Counted from the first letter of the stretch, positions 1-11,976 are shown. The stretch is 64,000 bases of DNA from an uncultured Collinsella sp. (GCA_902475375.1 CABRZC010000001.1:1-64000), one strand, 5' to 3'. The notes: a model not told the origin generated them from the letters alone. Program-made: numbers and translations.

Positions 1-1141
1 GGCCCTTCTTGCAGACGCACCGCTTGTTGAGGGAGATACCCTTATCTTTGTCGACGAGATTCAGGAGTATCCGCAGATTGTCACGCTTATGAAGGCATTG
101 GTCGAGGACGGGCGCTTTAGCTATGTCTTCTCGGGGTCTATGCTTGGGACCGAGTTTAGGGGAATCTCTTCTTTTCCGGTAGGGTATGTCGAGCACATTG
201 TTATGCGGCCGATGGATTTTGAAGAGTTTTGTTGGGCAAACAGCGTCAGCGAGAATGTGCTTGCAGGAATTCGCAGCCGCCTTGTCGAAAGGCGACCCGT
301 CGAAAACTATATTCATGAGGCGATGCTCAAGAACTTTAGAGCCTATATCGTTTGCGGCGGCATGCCGGAGGTCGTTCAGAACTATATCGATTCGGGTTAT
401 TCGCTCGTGAGAACGCGTGAGCTTCAAATTCAGCTAGTCGATCAGTACAAAAGTGATATCTCTAAATATGCATCGACTCGAGCGTTTAACGTTCGCTCGA
501 TTTTCGAGCAAATTCCGGTTCAACTTGAGGCGGAGTCTCATCGCTTTGTTGTTTCGTCTCTGGGAGAGGGGGCTCGTCTTCAAAAATACGAGCGGGATTT
601 CCTATGGCTGGTGAACGCGGGCGTTGGAGTGATGGTTCCCCAGGTGACGGAGGCACGGAGTCCTCTCAAGAGGACGGAGAAAGCGACAGCTTTTAAACTA
701 TACGAGTCTGATACAGGAATGCTCGCATCGCGATATCCCGGCAGCACGGCACGCGCCGTCTATCTTGATATGAAAACCCCCAACCTCGGCGGCCTCTACG
801 AGAACGTGGTCGCGCAGGAGCTTGTTGCTCTCGGGGCGGATGCGTGGTACTACCAGACACGCGAAGTCGGCGAAGTTGACTTTGTGGTCGAGGGCACCAG
901 CGGGCATGTTGTCCCGATCGAGGTCAAATCGGGCAAGAAGGTTCGAGCGCATACGGCGCTCGACCGTCTGATGAGTGTGAGCGAGTACAAAATTCCCGAG
1001 GCCGTTGTGTTAAGCCGCGAGAACCTTAGCAAAGAGGGCAAGGTCCTGTACGCCCCAATTTATATGACATTCTGTCTCGATGAGTTTATGGAAAAGGACG
1101 ACCCCAACAACGATTTCTCGTTTGCGCCCATATCTCTCTAG
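1..1141 (+). CDS. AAA-family ATPase with C-terminal DUF4143 domain (5' end missing)
   Basis: The reading frame is open from base 2, so the true start and the Walker A motif lie before the window. The first visible residues contain a Walker B-like strand (LIFVDEIQEYPQ), followed by an arginine-finger region and a C-terminal domain resembling DUF4143, with a late E-V-D-F-V-V and P-I-E-V-K-S-G pattern typical of the PD-(D/E)XK-like fold in these proteins. The family consists of prokaryotic STAND/AAA-type ATPases of unknown physiological role, often present in many copies per genome. The gene ends with TAG and is followed by a hairpin terminator shared with the convergent nifJ gene. The family call is secure; the cellular role is unknown. 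Confidence 0.8.
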   Translation, partial: ALLADAPLVEGDTLIFVDEIQEYPQIVTLMKALVEDGRFSYVFSGSMLGTEFRGISSFPVGYVEHIVMRPMDFEEFCWANSVSENVLAGIRSRLVERRPVENYIHEAMLKNFRAYIVCGGMPEVVQNYIDSGYSLVRTRELQIQLVDQYKSDISKYASTRAFNVRSIFEQIPVQLEAESHRFVVSSLGEGARLQKYERDFLWLVNAGVGVMVPQVTEARSPLKRTEKATAFKLYESDTGMLASRYPGSTARAVYLDMKTPNLGGLYENVVAQELVALGADAWYYQTREVGEVDFVVEGTSGHVVPIEVKSGKKVRAHTALDRLMSVSEYKIPEAVVLSRENLSKEGKVLYAPIYMTFCLDEFMEKDDPNNDFSFAPISL

Positions 1142-1228
1142 ATCATCCAAATCCACAATCCAGTCCCTTCCACGCCCAAAGTAACGCGCCTTTCGCGGCA
1201 AAGTCGCGAAACAGCGACCGGGACGAAA

Positions 1229-1263
1229 GAACCCCCGCCGCACGTAGTGCGCAGCGGGGGTTC
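1229..1263. terminator. Bidirectional hairpin terminator between ATPase gene and nifJ
   Basis: GAACCCCCGC and GCGGGGGTTC form a perfect 10-bp stem around a 15-base loop. It sits between two convergent genes, 88 bases after the ATPase stop and 56 bases after the nifJ stop. T-runs are short on both sides, so strength is uncertain. Confidence 0.7.
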
Positions 1264-1318
1264 CTTCATGTCCAAGGACGTCCGCGAAGGCCAGCCCTCA
1301 GATCCTGCGGTGGGAGAC

Positions 1319-4858
<3,540 letters not shown>

Positions 4859-5256
4859 ATACCCCTCTCCTCTCATATAGGTATACAGGCCCCGGCGATC
4901 GCCGGGATGTTGGCGTGATGGGATTTACGCTGTTGCTTCCAATCATCTGGCAGGCAGGCTCAGCAGCAGGTACGTGGCGTGGAGAGAAGACATGCCGAGG
5001 CGAGGAGGGCTGCACGCACTCCACAGGCCCAGCTGCCCGTCTTGCACATGACCGAGCGCCGCAAAGGCCGCATACCGGATGCTCCCGGGCACGCCCCGGC
5101 GATGGGAGGCGCCCGCAACGGAAATCCGCATGCGGGTTTATTGTACCCCGCCGTCAAGTGTAATTTCGGCAAATATAGGCGGGCGGTAAAGGTTTACCTT
5201 AGGTGACTGCCAAGGGGCGAGATGGCCCCTCGGACGGAAAAGTCGCAGCCTGCATC
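4859..5256. promoter_or_regulatory. Long non-coding leader region upstream of nifJ
   Basis: No convincing gene lies here. On the nifJ strand the region holds a perfect 16-bp palindrome, CCCGGCGATCGCCGGG (4891-4906), 32 bases before the start codon, a possible long stem using GTGGAG (4979-4984) and CTCCAC (5019-5024), a palindrome GGTAAAGGTTTACC (5185-5198) and a small hairpin AGGGGC/GCCCCT (5213-5230). TATATT and TACAAT occur on the nifJ strand (5172-5177, 5140-5145), but neither has a properly spaced -35 box, so I cannot place the promoter. A structured leader RNA is possible; I do not recognise a riboswitch family. Confidence 0.35.
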
Positions 5257-5320
5257 GAGAGTGGATAATCTCCCACTTTTTGCCTGTATCTTGACCAAAA
5301 GTGGGAGATTATCCACTCTC
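5257..5320. repeat. 64-bp long inverted repeat (24-bp stem, 16-base loop)
   Basis: The arm GAGAGTGGATAATCTCCCAC plus TTTT (5257-5280) is exactly mirrored at 5297-5320 with no mismatch. The loop is TGCCTGTATCTTGACC. It lies between nifJ and the FHA/kinase operon, 36 bases from a tandem repeat containing related ATCCACTCTC text. It lacks a clear T-run, and I found no other copy in the window. Confidence 0.85.
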
Positions 5321-5328
5321 ATGGGTTG

Positions 5329-5372
5329 TGCGTCCGAAAATCCTCTCTCGTGCGTCCGGAAATCCACTCTCG
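5329..5372. repeat. Tandem 22-bp direct repeat
   Basis: TGCGTCCGAAAATCCTCTCTCG (positions 5329-5350) is followed directly by a second copy at 5351-5372 that differs at two bases (GAAAAT to GGAAAT, CTCT to CACT). The end of the second unit repeats sequence from the adjacent 64-bp inverted repeat, suggesting local duplication or slippage. Function unknown. Confidence 0.7.
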
Positions 5373-5397
5373 TTTCTCTATCGCCGACCACACGGCA

Positions 5398-5462
5398 GTT
5401 GCGGTGAAATGGGGACTGTTTTTGCCGGTCGCGGCCTTAAACAGTCCCTATTTCACCGCAAC
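5398..5462. repeat. 65-bp palindromic element, subtype A, copy 1
   Basis: Outer arms GTTGCGGTGAAAT and ATTTCACCGCAAC continue into GGGGACTGTTT and AAACAGTCCCT, giving a 24-bp stem with one G-U pair on the + strand and a 17-base loop. It starts 17 bases after the stop of the leftward FHA gene. Four further copies of exactly the same length occur at 26720, 30406, 37586 and 50739. Confidence 0.9.
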
Positions 5463-5478
5463 TTATTTAGGAGATGAG

Positions 5479-6417
5479 TTAGAGAGCGCCGAGGAGGATG
5501 GCGTAGGTGGTGGATTCGCCGAGCCTGAGCTCGTCACCGGGGTTGAGCTGAGCGGAGCGGCCGGGCTCGACCTGGGTGCAGACGTTCGTCGCGCCGTTTA
5601 CCACCACGGTTCCGTTGGTGGACGACAGGTCCTCGACGTACCAGGCACCCTGGTCGTCGCACCACACGCGGGCGTGACGAGCCGAGACGTCATCGCCGAC
5701 ATCGGTGACATCGCCCTCCCCCGTTGCCAGCGCACCGATCTCCACGCCCGCCTCACTCGGCTGAATCCAGCGCGGGGCACTGACCACATAGCCGCTTTGT
5801 ACGCGAAGCAGGCCCAGCGGGTGCGCAGGCGCTGCCTCGTGCTCGCCCGTGACCGTCGAGGCGCTCAGCGAACGCGGGGTCGACGTAGCGCCGCCGCACG
5901 TCGCATGCGCATAGTCGATGGCATAGGTTACCGACGATCGAACATCTGCCGAGCAACCGACGGCGACAAACAGCACCAGCACGGCCTCGGCGCGCTCGGC
6001 GGGCATAAGCTCCGCCGCCTGCGACAGGCGCTCGAGCGCATTGCGGTAGAGGTTCGTATCCTGATGGCATTCCTCGAGCGCCCGCACCATGGGCTCGCCA
6101 GCGGGTCCGCACACCATGTTGGTCACCGCCATGGCATTCATGGGATTGCGGCGACGCAGGGCCAGATGCGACATGATGCGCGCGGCCGAGGTACCGTAAT
6201 CGGCAAAATAGCGCTGCTGGAGTGTTCCCACCGGAGCGCGCACGATAAAACGCGAGACCCAGGAGCGATCGGCGGCGCGGCTCTGGGGGCTGCGGCCATC
6301 GGCCAGTGGACGGCTCGAAAGCACCAGGCCGCATAGCTCGATATGGCTCAGGTGCGCTGCGCGTTTAAAGATGTCGAACATGGCTCCGCACGGGGTGAGC
6401 TCGATTTGAGATGCCAT
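5479..6417 (-). CDS. FHA-domain protein, last gene of a kinase operon
   Basis: The 312-residue protein has an unassigned N-terminal region of about 220 residues and a C-terminal FHA domain: a V-S-A-R-H-A-R-V motif (phosphothreonine-binding Ser-x-x-His) followed by D-L-S-S-T-N-G-T. FHA domains bind phosphothreonine, so it probably reads the output of the adjacent kinase. Start ATG 6417 lies 3 bases after the kinase stop, so translation is likely coupled. It is the promoter-distal gene of a three-gene leftward operon (9167 to 5479) and is followed by a 65-bp palindromic element. FHA assignment is firm; the function of the N-terminal part is unknown. Confidence 0.88.
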   Translation of the reverse strand: MASQIELTPCGAMFDIFKRAAHLSHIELCGLVLSSRPLADGRSPQSRAADRSWVSRFIVRAPVGTLQQRYFADYGTSAARIMSHLALRRRNPMNAMAVTNMVCGPAGEPMVRALEECHQDTNLYRNALERLSQAAELMPAERAEAVLVLFVAVGCSADVRSSVTYAIDYAHATCGGATSTPRSLSASTVTGEHEAAPAHPLGLLRVQSGYVVSAPRWIQPSEAGVEIGALATGEGDVTDVGDDVSARHARVWCDDQGAWYVEDLSSTNGTVVVNGATNVCTQVEPGRSAQLNPGDELRLGESTTYAILLGAL

Positions 6418-6420
6418 GGC

Positions 6421-8265
6421 CTAGACCTCCTTGGTCGTTGAACTCATATCGGACGATGCCTCGGTCGCCCCGACAAAGGCGCGAGCCGCCGCGGCCCCAC
6501 CGGCAAGCGGTGTCGCCGTCTGGGTTTTTGCGCGTCGCGGCGCCGCGACGGGAAGCTCGAAGGCAAAGCCCATCGCCAGCAAAAACCATACGAGCGCGTA
6601 TGTTGCAACGAGGGCGGCGACAAGGCCGCTCGCTACGGCGCGCTGGGAAAACGCGGCGCACGCAACCGCCACCAGCACCGGGACCTCGCAGGCAGAAAGC
6701 GCCAGTACGCCATGCAGGAACCCCGTGCGACGATCGTGCGCCATGGCGCCGGCGGCAATACCCGCCATGCCCGGCAGCGCCAGCGCGAGCGCGGCAACGA
6801 TACCCGGCAGCGTACCGGGCCACGAAATGTACCCCACGGCAACCGTCGCACGAGCACCAGACGCCAGCAGTGCCGCCGACACCACCACAACGGCCCATAC
6901 GAGGCCGCAGGCAGACGCAGCGCCGATCATCGCAGCGCGACGGACCACGCGGCCGGACGCGTCCATGGGACAGGGCGTGAGCGGCTCGCCGCGAAGCGAG
7001 CGACCGACGTTTTGCGCGTAGTGGTCGCAAAACGTCGTAAGCGCCGCCTCCACCGCGGCGGGCTCGGGACGATCGCCCTGATTACACGACAGGCAGGCCA
7101 TCACCACATCGAACAGCTGAGCGTCGACAAACGCCAGCGCATCGCGCAGATCCTCGGAATTTGGATCGAGCCCCAGCTGCTGAGCCTGTTCGGCCGCGGC
7201 AAGTGCCACATCGGGCTCGCGTCGCAGCAGTTGCGTCAAGTCGCAGCCGGGCGCGTGGGCGCCGACGGGATAATCGGGCAGCGTATCCATCTTGAGACGA
7301 TAAGGGCTGGCGATATCGCGCGTCTTTTTGCGCGAGCCCGAAGTACCCGACGTGCCCGGCGCTACTTCGTACGGCGCGACACCGGCGATGAGCTCATAGA
7401 CCGTGCTCGCCGCGGCATACACGTCGATTGCCGGCGACATGCGCAAAACGCGCAGGTCGGCAATATCGTCGGTGAGCATCTCGGGCGGAGCGTAGGCAAC
7501 CGTCGCGCGACGCAACGTGGCGTAGCGCTCTGTAAAGGACTCCCTGCCGCCGGTTCCCGCCACCGCAGAGGCGGGCTCGAGCGCCAGCGACGAGCCAAAA
7601 TCGATGAGGCACAAATCGAACGTGCCTTCGGCAAGCTGTCGGTCGAGCGGCAGGCGCGCCGTGCGCACCATAATATTGGCCGGCGAGATGTCGCGATGGA
7701 CGAACCCCTCCCCCACCAAGCTCATGCGGCAGAGCAGATCGAACAGGTCGCGACCCAGGCGCGCCGCCACGAGCGGCGACAGACGCCCGGCATCGTCCAC
7801 GGCAAGGCGTGGGCGCAGGCGAGCGAGCGTCTCGCCCTCGACCCACTCCATGACAATCGCGGGCACGCCGTCGACCTCGCCCCACCCGTACAAGCGGGGA
7901 AAGCCCTTAAGGCCCGAAAGGGCACGATGGCATTCATATTCCTCGCGAAACGCCGCCTTGAACTTGGTGACCAGCGCCTCGTGGGCGACATCGTCATCAA
8001 ATTCGTCGCGCGTTGGCAAGATGAGCTGCTTGAGCGCCACGGCCTCGCCCTGCGCGTTGACGGCACGCGTCACACGGCCGATACCACCACGGCGCATGGT
8101 GGCGTCATCGGCAAATAGCATCGTAAAACGGCGAAGGTAGGCGGGAAGCTCGTCCGTGCCCAGGGCGACGGCCGGCTCAAACCCGTCGACGCGCGCCAGG
8201 CGCAGGCCCACCATGGGATCACGGTTGAGCGACTGGGCTGCCGCAGAAGCGAGATCGTTCGTCAT
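6421..8265 (-). CDS. Membrane-associated Ser/Thr protein kinase
   Basis: The 614-residue protein has a Hanks-type kinase domain at about residues 50-410: a short glycine loop (RRGGIGRV), the VAIK-like lysine (AVALKQL), a catalytic loop VHRDISPANIMV, DFG (LIDFGSS) and APPEM. After it come four predicted hydrophobic segments (about 450-580), so the kinase domain is cytoplasmic and C-terminally anchored. The catalytic-loop lysine expected in HRDxKxxN is Ser here (HRDISPAN). Its ATG overlaps the upstream gene's stop as ATGA, and the FHA gene follows 3 bases after its own stop. It is separate from the main pkn cluster at 16-26 kb and probably phosphorylates different targets. Confidence 0.9.
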   Translation of the reverse strand: MTNDLASAAAQSLNRDPMVGLRLARVDGFEPAVALGTDELPAYLRRFTMLFADDATMRRGGIGRVTRAVNAQGEAVALKQLILPTRDEFDDDVAHEALVTKFKAAFREEYECHRALSGLKGFPRLYGWGEVDGVPAIVMEWVEGETLARLRPRLAVDDAGRLSPLVAARLGRDLFDLLCRMSLVGEGFVHRDISPANIMVRTARLPLDRQLAEGTFDLCLIDFGSSLALEPASAVAGTGGRESFTERYATLRRATVAYAPPEMLTDDIADLRVLRMSPAIDVYAAASTVYELIAGVAPYEVAPGTSGTSGSRKKTRDIASPYRLKMDTLPDYPVGAHAPGCDLTQLLRREPDVALAAAEQAQQLGLDPNSEDLRDALAFVDAQLFDVVMACLSCNQGDRPEPAAVEAALTTFCDHYAQNVGRSLRGEPLTPCPMDASGRVVRRAAMIGAASACGLVWAVVVVSAALLASGARATVAVGYISWPGTLPGIVAALALALPGMAGIAAGAMAHDRRTGFLHGVLALSACEVPVLVAVACAAFSQRAVASGLVAALVATYALVWFLLAMGFAFELPVAAPRRAKTQTATPLAGGAAAARAFVGATEASSDMSSTTKEV

Positions 8266-9167
8266 AGGGCGATCGCCGCCAGGCTATTGTTGAAGTTGTT
8301 AAGCGCAATGTCATCATCGCCGTAATGCCCCACCCATTGGCACAGGTTGGTGTAGCAGCCCCATAGGTTGGCGTACTGCCGATACCACTTTGAGTGGGGA
8401 GAAAACGTTTGCCGGCCAAACTCGGCACGGATGACAAACATATCGTTGGCCAGGCTATCGCACGGCCCGGTATCGCCTGTTGCGTTATAGGTCGAGACCG
8501 CGCTATTTGCCCGAGAGACATAGCCGTCGAGCATATTGCACTTGGTCACGAGCCAGCTGTGTATGCTTTCCTCCTCGGCGGTCGAAAGGCCGCTGGAGCT
8601 TGTATTGCCACCGGTGTTGCCGCCCGTCAAGCTGTCGCCCCCAGACCCGCCGGAGGCGGAGCCCGAACCGGAGCCACCGCTCGAGTTCGACGAATCGGAG
8701 CTGGAGCCAGACGAACCGGAGCCGCCAGGTTTCCCCGACTGCTGCGTATCCTGACCCTTTTGCTGCTCGGCCTTGTTTACGACGGTCGAAACGCTGTTAT
8801 CGGAAAGGTGATGGATGATCTTGGTGTTGGTGAGCACGATGGTCTTGCCGTTGGCAAGCGTGATTTCGTTGTCCGACGCCTCGGCGCTGCCCGCGTCGTC
8901 GACACCAAACACGACGTGCGTGACTACGCTCGCCCAGGCGTATCCGGTTGTGGTGCCCAAATCGCTTTTGGCCTTGTGCCCCACGCGCAACTCGCGCGCG
9001 GTACGCGCTTGCACCATAGGTGGCACAGCCAAACCGTAGGCAGAAACGCCGGCAACGACCAGCGCCAGCGAACAGGACAGCAGCACACACGCCCGAGGCG
9101 CCAGGCCCAGCCGGCGCCGCATGCGCACCGCGGCGCCATGCTTTGTCTGAGTGCCCCCGGGCCGCAT
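8262..9167 (-). CDS. Secreted or membrane-anchored protein of unknown function
   Basis: I do not recognise this family. It is the first gene of the kinase/FHA operon. ATG 9167 (MRPGGTQTK) is chosen because GGAGGAGAAC is 2 bases upstream of the ATG region with good spacing; longer in-frame starts lack one. The 301-residue product has a basic N-terminus, one hydrophobic segment at about residues 22-50, an extracellular middle region, a long low-complexity Gly/Ser linker (about 140-190) and a compact C-terminal domain with several cysteines (TKCNMLDG, GPCDSL, WGCYTNLCQW). The arrangement suggests an extracytoplasmic sensor or substrate for the kinase encoded next to it; that is inference. Confidence 0.75.
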   Translation of the reverse strand: MRPGGTQTKHGAAVRMRRRLGLAPRACVLLSCSLALVVAGVSAYGLAVPPMVQARTARELRVGHKAKSDLGTTTGYAWASVVTHVVFGVDDAGSAEASDNEITLANGKTIVLTNTKIIHHLSDNSVSTVVNKAEQQKGQDTQQSGKPGGSGSSGSSSDSSNSSGGSGSGSASGGSGGDSLTGGNTGGNTSSSGLSTAEEESIHSWLVTKCNMLDGYVSRANSAVSTYNATGDTGPCDSLANDMFVIRAEFGRQTFSPHSKWYRQYANLWGCYTNLCQWVGHYGDDDIALNNFNNSLAAIAL

Positions 9168-9182
9168 GCGTTCTCCTCCAAC

Positions 9183-9208
9183 AAAAACACGCCGCTTAAA
9201 AGCGGCGC
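9183..9208 (-). terminator. Rho-independent terminator after recR
   Basis: On the - strand GCCGCTT and AAGCGGC form a stem (9191-9206) followed by GTGTTTTT. It lies between recR and the next leftward operon. An inverted repeat TTTGTTG-CA-CAACAAA at 9322-9337, upstream of the operon, could be an operator. Confidence 0.75.
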
Positions 9209-9410
9209 ATTCTTTCATATCCACATTTGAGTGTATCAGCGAACCAAAAAGGTTGCGCAACGAATGGGCAAATACGAGGTGCAAGTGGACCCATCCACGC
9301 GATAAGCGGATGAAAAGCAGGTTTGTTGCACAACAAATGCATGAACACGTGCCCAATTATGAGCGCCCCGTGCGGCAGGCCGACGGGACATGCCGCGGAG
9401 CTGACGCCGC

Positions 9411-10007
9411 CTAGATCGCGCGGCGGGCCTCGATAGCGCGGCCGAGCGTGAGCTCGTCGGCATACTCCAGGTCACCACCCACGGGCAGGCCGCTCGCCAG
9501 ACGCGACACCTCGACGCCCAGTGGCTTGATGGTGCGAGCAAGGTAGCTCGCCGTGGTCTCGCCCTCGATATTGGGGTTGGTGGCGATAATGACCTCGTGG
9601 ATATCCTCGTGGCCCAGGCGCGCCAGCAGCTCGCGGATATGCAGCTGCTCGGGACCGATCTTGTCCATGGGGCTGATCACGCCGCCCAGCACATGGTAGA
9701 GGCCATGGTAGCTGCCCGTGCGCTCGATTGCCTGAACGTCGCGCGGCTCGCCCACCACGCAAATGCGAGTGGTATCGCGCATCGGGTCCTGGCAGATGGA
9801 GCACTCGTCGGCCGTGGCGTAGTTAAAGCAACGGCTGCAAAAGTGGACCTCCTGCTTAACCTCCAGGATGGCCTCGGCCAGGCGGCGGGCCTCCTCGGCA
9901 TCGGCCTCGAGCAGGTAATAGGCGATGCGCTGGGCCGACTTGGGACCAATGCCCGGCAGACGGCCCAGCTCATCGAGCAGTTTTTGCAGACTGTGATTCG
10001 CACTCAT
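9411..10007 (-). CDS. recR: Recombination mediator protein RecR
   Basis: RecR acts with RecO/RecF to load RecA on gapped DNA. The 198-residue length is typical. Visible domains are an N-terminal helix-hairpin-helix ([17 protein letters not shown]), a zinc finger with CSRC and CSIC, a Toprim domain ([17 protein letters not shown], then [14 protein letters not shown]) and a C-terminal [17 protein letters not shown] 10007 (MSANHSLQ) matches the family start; the frame remains open for 87 bases upstream, overlapping ybaB, but that part is not RecR-like. It follows ybaB by 13 bases, so the two are co-transcribed. Confidence 0.96.
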   Translation of the reverse strand: MSANHSLQKLLDELGRLPGIGPKSAQRIAYYLLEADAEEARRLAEAILEVKQEVHFCSRCFNYATADECSICQDPMRDTTRICVVGEPRDVQAIERTGSYHGLYHVLGGVISPMDKIGPEQLHIRELLARLGHEDIHEVIIATNPNIEGETTASYLARTIKPLGVEVSRLASGLPVGGDLEYADELTLGRAIEARRAI

Positions 10008-10020
10008 ATATATGCGTGTC

Positions 10021-10341
10021 TTAGAACGGCATGCCCGGGATGTTGAGGCCACCGGTGATGGCGCCCATCTGCTTGTTGGCGAGCTCGTTGACACCGCGGA
10101 CGGCCTCGTTGACGGCAGCCATGATCATGTCCTGCAGCATATCGACGTCCTCGGGATCGAGCGCATCGGGATCGATGGTGAGGTTGACGAGCTCCATCTC
10201 GCCGTTAACGGTCACCTTGACCATGCCGCCGCCGGCAGAGGCGTCGACGGTCTGGGACTTGAGGTTCTCCTGCGCGGCGGCAAGCTGCTCCTGCATCTTG
10301 CGGGCCTGCTTCATCATCTGCTGCATGTTCATACCGGCCAT
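10021..10341 (-). CDS. ybaB: YbaB/EbfC family nucleoid-associated protein
   Basis: The 106-residue protein has the family hallmarks: N-terminal Met/Gln/Lys-rich helix ([17 protein letters not shown]), the central [11 protein letters not shown] motif and [10 protein letters not shown] in the C-terminal helix. Such proteins are small dimeric DNA-binding proteins. The gene lies directly upstream of recR, as in most bacteria, but dnaX, the usual upstream partner, is about 2.2 kb away beyond two inserted genes. An extended -10 (TGGTACGAT on the - strand near 10420) could provide its own promoter. Confidence 0.93.
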   Translation of the reverse strand: MAGMNMQQMMKQARKMQEQLAAAQENLKSQTVDASAGGGMVKVTVNGEMELVNLTIDPDALDPEDVDMLQDMIMAAVNEAVRGVNELANKQMGAITGGLNIPGMPF

Positions 10342-10461
10342 GATGGCTCCTTTACGTGCGGCCGCGCGACAAGCTGCAAAGACAGCCGGGGCGCAGCGGG
10401 GCTTTCAAACTCAAAAATCGTACCACGGCGCGTGGCCAGCGAGCGGGGCGGTCACATTACC

Positions 10462-11868
10462 TCAGTCGATATACATGTCCTTGAGCGTGACGATTTGCCA
10501 ATCTTCGCGTGCGGCGAGCTTCTTTTTTGTCGCGGCGCTCAAATCATGCTTGCAGAACAGCATGAAATGAGAGGCAGTGAACCCTTTTACCAAGCCTCGC
10601 TTGCTTTCGAGGTCGTCAATCTCTGCCGACTCGTCAAACGATTCCCTGTATTTGCACTCCCCGATCACCAGACGCTTTGACACCCGATCGGCAGCTAAAA
10701 CATCGATATCATCCTGAGCCCGTTTGTCGGGATTCGTTCCCCACCACGACGACACTGCCGTTGCCGGAATTGGCAACTTGCCCTGTTTCGCCTGCTCAAC
10801 CAGCCACTCGGCACACAACGCCTCAAACCGATGACCCAGGTATTCGTTCAGTTGCTCTTCTGGAAGCGCGTTGACAACTGCCTGGCCCAAACCGGCCTCG
10901 ATATCGGACGAATACGGCATGACGAACCGGAACCAAAACGCATAGCACGGTTCGGAAAGCCGGTAGATTCCACGCTTGCTGGTTTCGACACTCTCGCCAA
11001 ACGGAACGACCTTTTCGATAATTCCCACCGATTCCAGTGCCTTGAGATAGCGGGGCAACGTTGTCTGGGCAACACCCACGCGATCTGCGATCTGCTTTGC
11101 GCGGTTTGCACCGGCAGCCACAGCCCGCAAAATCGAGTTATACATTGCCGGCTCCTGAAACTCCTGACGAATCAGGCCCTCAGGCTCGCCATAGAGAAAC
11201 CCCATGGGATCGAAGTAAAGCCGGGCCAGATTCTCCTTGAGTCCCATGCTCGAATCCAGCTGCTGCAGGTAGTACGGGACACCGCCAAAGCAGCCGTAAA
11301 ATTTAAAAGCCTCATGAGCGCTCAGACCCGGAAGTATCTTGGCTGCATCCCTAAATCCAAGGTCACGCACCTTGATTTGAGCCGTGCGTCGGCCAAACAG
11401 GGGGCTTTTGCGCCCCAGCACATTGCTTTCCATAAAACCCTGATTGCTGCCGCAAAGAACGAGAAATGCGTTCGTTTCCTTGAAGGCCCGGTCGATGGCG
11501 ACCTGGAAAATCGAGGGCAGCGCCTCGTTGCGCATCGCCGCATAGGGAAACTCGTCGAACACAAAGACAAACCGCTCGGTGCGCGCTCGGTCGGCGATGA
11601 AGGAAAGCGCGTCAGTCCAGGAAGAGAACCCGCCAATCGATGCGGGGAGACTGAAAAAGCTAGTGATAGCACGATTAAAATCCGCAAGGTTGTCGGCGTC
11701 GCTTTGCTCGAGAGCGGTAAACGAGAGCGTCCTTTTACCGCGGCAGAACTCGTTAATCAGCGTCGTCTTTCCCACGCGCCGACGACCGTACACGACGGCC
11801 ATCTGAAATGAACGCTGCTCATAAAGGGATTCGAGTTTTGCAAGCTCTGCTTCGCGTCCAACAAACAT
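10462..11868 (-). CDS. ATP-binding protein, archaeal-type ATPase with DUF234 domain
   Basis: The 468-residue protein begins FVGREAELAKLESLY and has Walker A (YGRRRVGKTTL, about residues 27-37), Walker B (FVFDEFPY, about 105), a winged-helix segment (RAKQIADRVGVAQTTLPRYLKAL, about 255) and a C-terminal nuclease-fold-like region (VIGECKYRESFDESAEID) matching DUF234. The family is widespread and uncharacterised; proteins of this build are thought to be STAND-like ATPases. Its ATG is embedded in a cluster of ATTATGCA boxes. It separates dnaX from ybaB-recR and looks like a later insertion. Confidence 0.88.
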   Translation of the reverse strand: MFVGREAELAKLESLYEQRSFQMAVVYGRRRVGKTTLINEFCRGKRTLSFTALEQSDADNLADFNRAITSFFSLPASIGGFSSWTDALSFIADRARTERFVFVFDEFPYAAMRNEALPSIFQVAIDRAFKETNAFLVLCGSNQGFMESNVLGRKSPLFGRRTAQIKVRDLGFRDAAKILPGLSAHEAFKFYGCFGGVPYYLQQLDSSMGLKENLARLYFDPMGFLYGEPEGLIRQEFQEPAMYNSILRAVAAGANRAKQIADRVGVAQTTLPRYLKALESVGIIEKVVPFGESVETSKRGIYRLSEPCYAFWFRFVMPYSSDIEAGLGQAVVNALPEEQLNEYLGHRFEALCAEWLVEQAKQGKLPIPATAVSSWWGTNPDKRAQDDIDVLAADRVSKRLVIGECKYRESFDESAEIDDLESKRGLVKGFTASHFMLFCKHDLSAATKKKLAAREDWQIVTLKDMYID

Positions 11869-11916
11869 TATGCACTCCCGAATTATGCAATGTCGAATAA
11901 TTCACACTTGCATAAT
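11868..11916 (-). promoter_or_regulatory. Three ATTATGCA boxes at the start of the ATPase gene
   Basis: ATTATGCA occurs at 11868-11875 overlapping the start codon, again as ATTATGCAA at 11882-11890, and inverted as TTGCATAAT at 11908-11916. Between the last two lies GAATAATTC (11895-11903), itself palindromic. The arrangement suggests an operator, possibly for autoregulation by the winged-helix part of the ATPase. Confidence 0.5.
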
Positions 11917-11923
11917 ATCTCAA

Positions 11924-11976
11924 GATCTATCTAGCAGGGCCGGAACCCGGCATTTTTTGCATCCAGCTAGATAGCA
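11924..11976 (+). terminator. Compound hairpin with T-run between divergent genes
   Basis: GCCGG-AAC-CCGGC (11939-11951) followed by ATTTTTTG has the form of an intrinsic terminator on the + strand. It is enclosed by an outer inverted repeat, CTATCTAGC and GCTAGATAG. No + strand gene precedes it, so it may stop antisense transcription or act as an attenuator. Confidence 0.4.

Noticed and set aside
4859..5256. 6S or SRP RNA in the nifJ leader
   Set aside because: A GGAAGCAAC-like stretch and long dyads are suggestive, but the diagnostic SRP loop and the 6S bubble could not be identified by eye.
5398..5462. The 65-bp elements as ordinary Rho-independent terminators
   Set aside because: Stems are long and AT-containing with no T-run on the gene strand; identical length and conserved outer arms at unrelated loci are not expected of terminators.
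9168..9356. A longer N-terminus for the membrane-anchored protein of the kinase operon
   Set aside because: The extra 63 codons cross the terminator hairpin of recR and lack a ribosome site, whereas ATG 9167 has a strong one.
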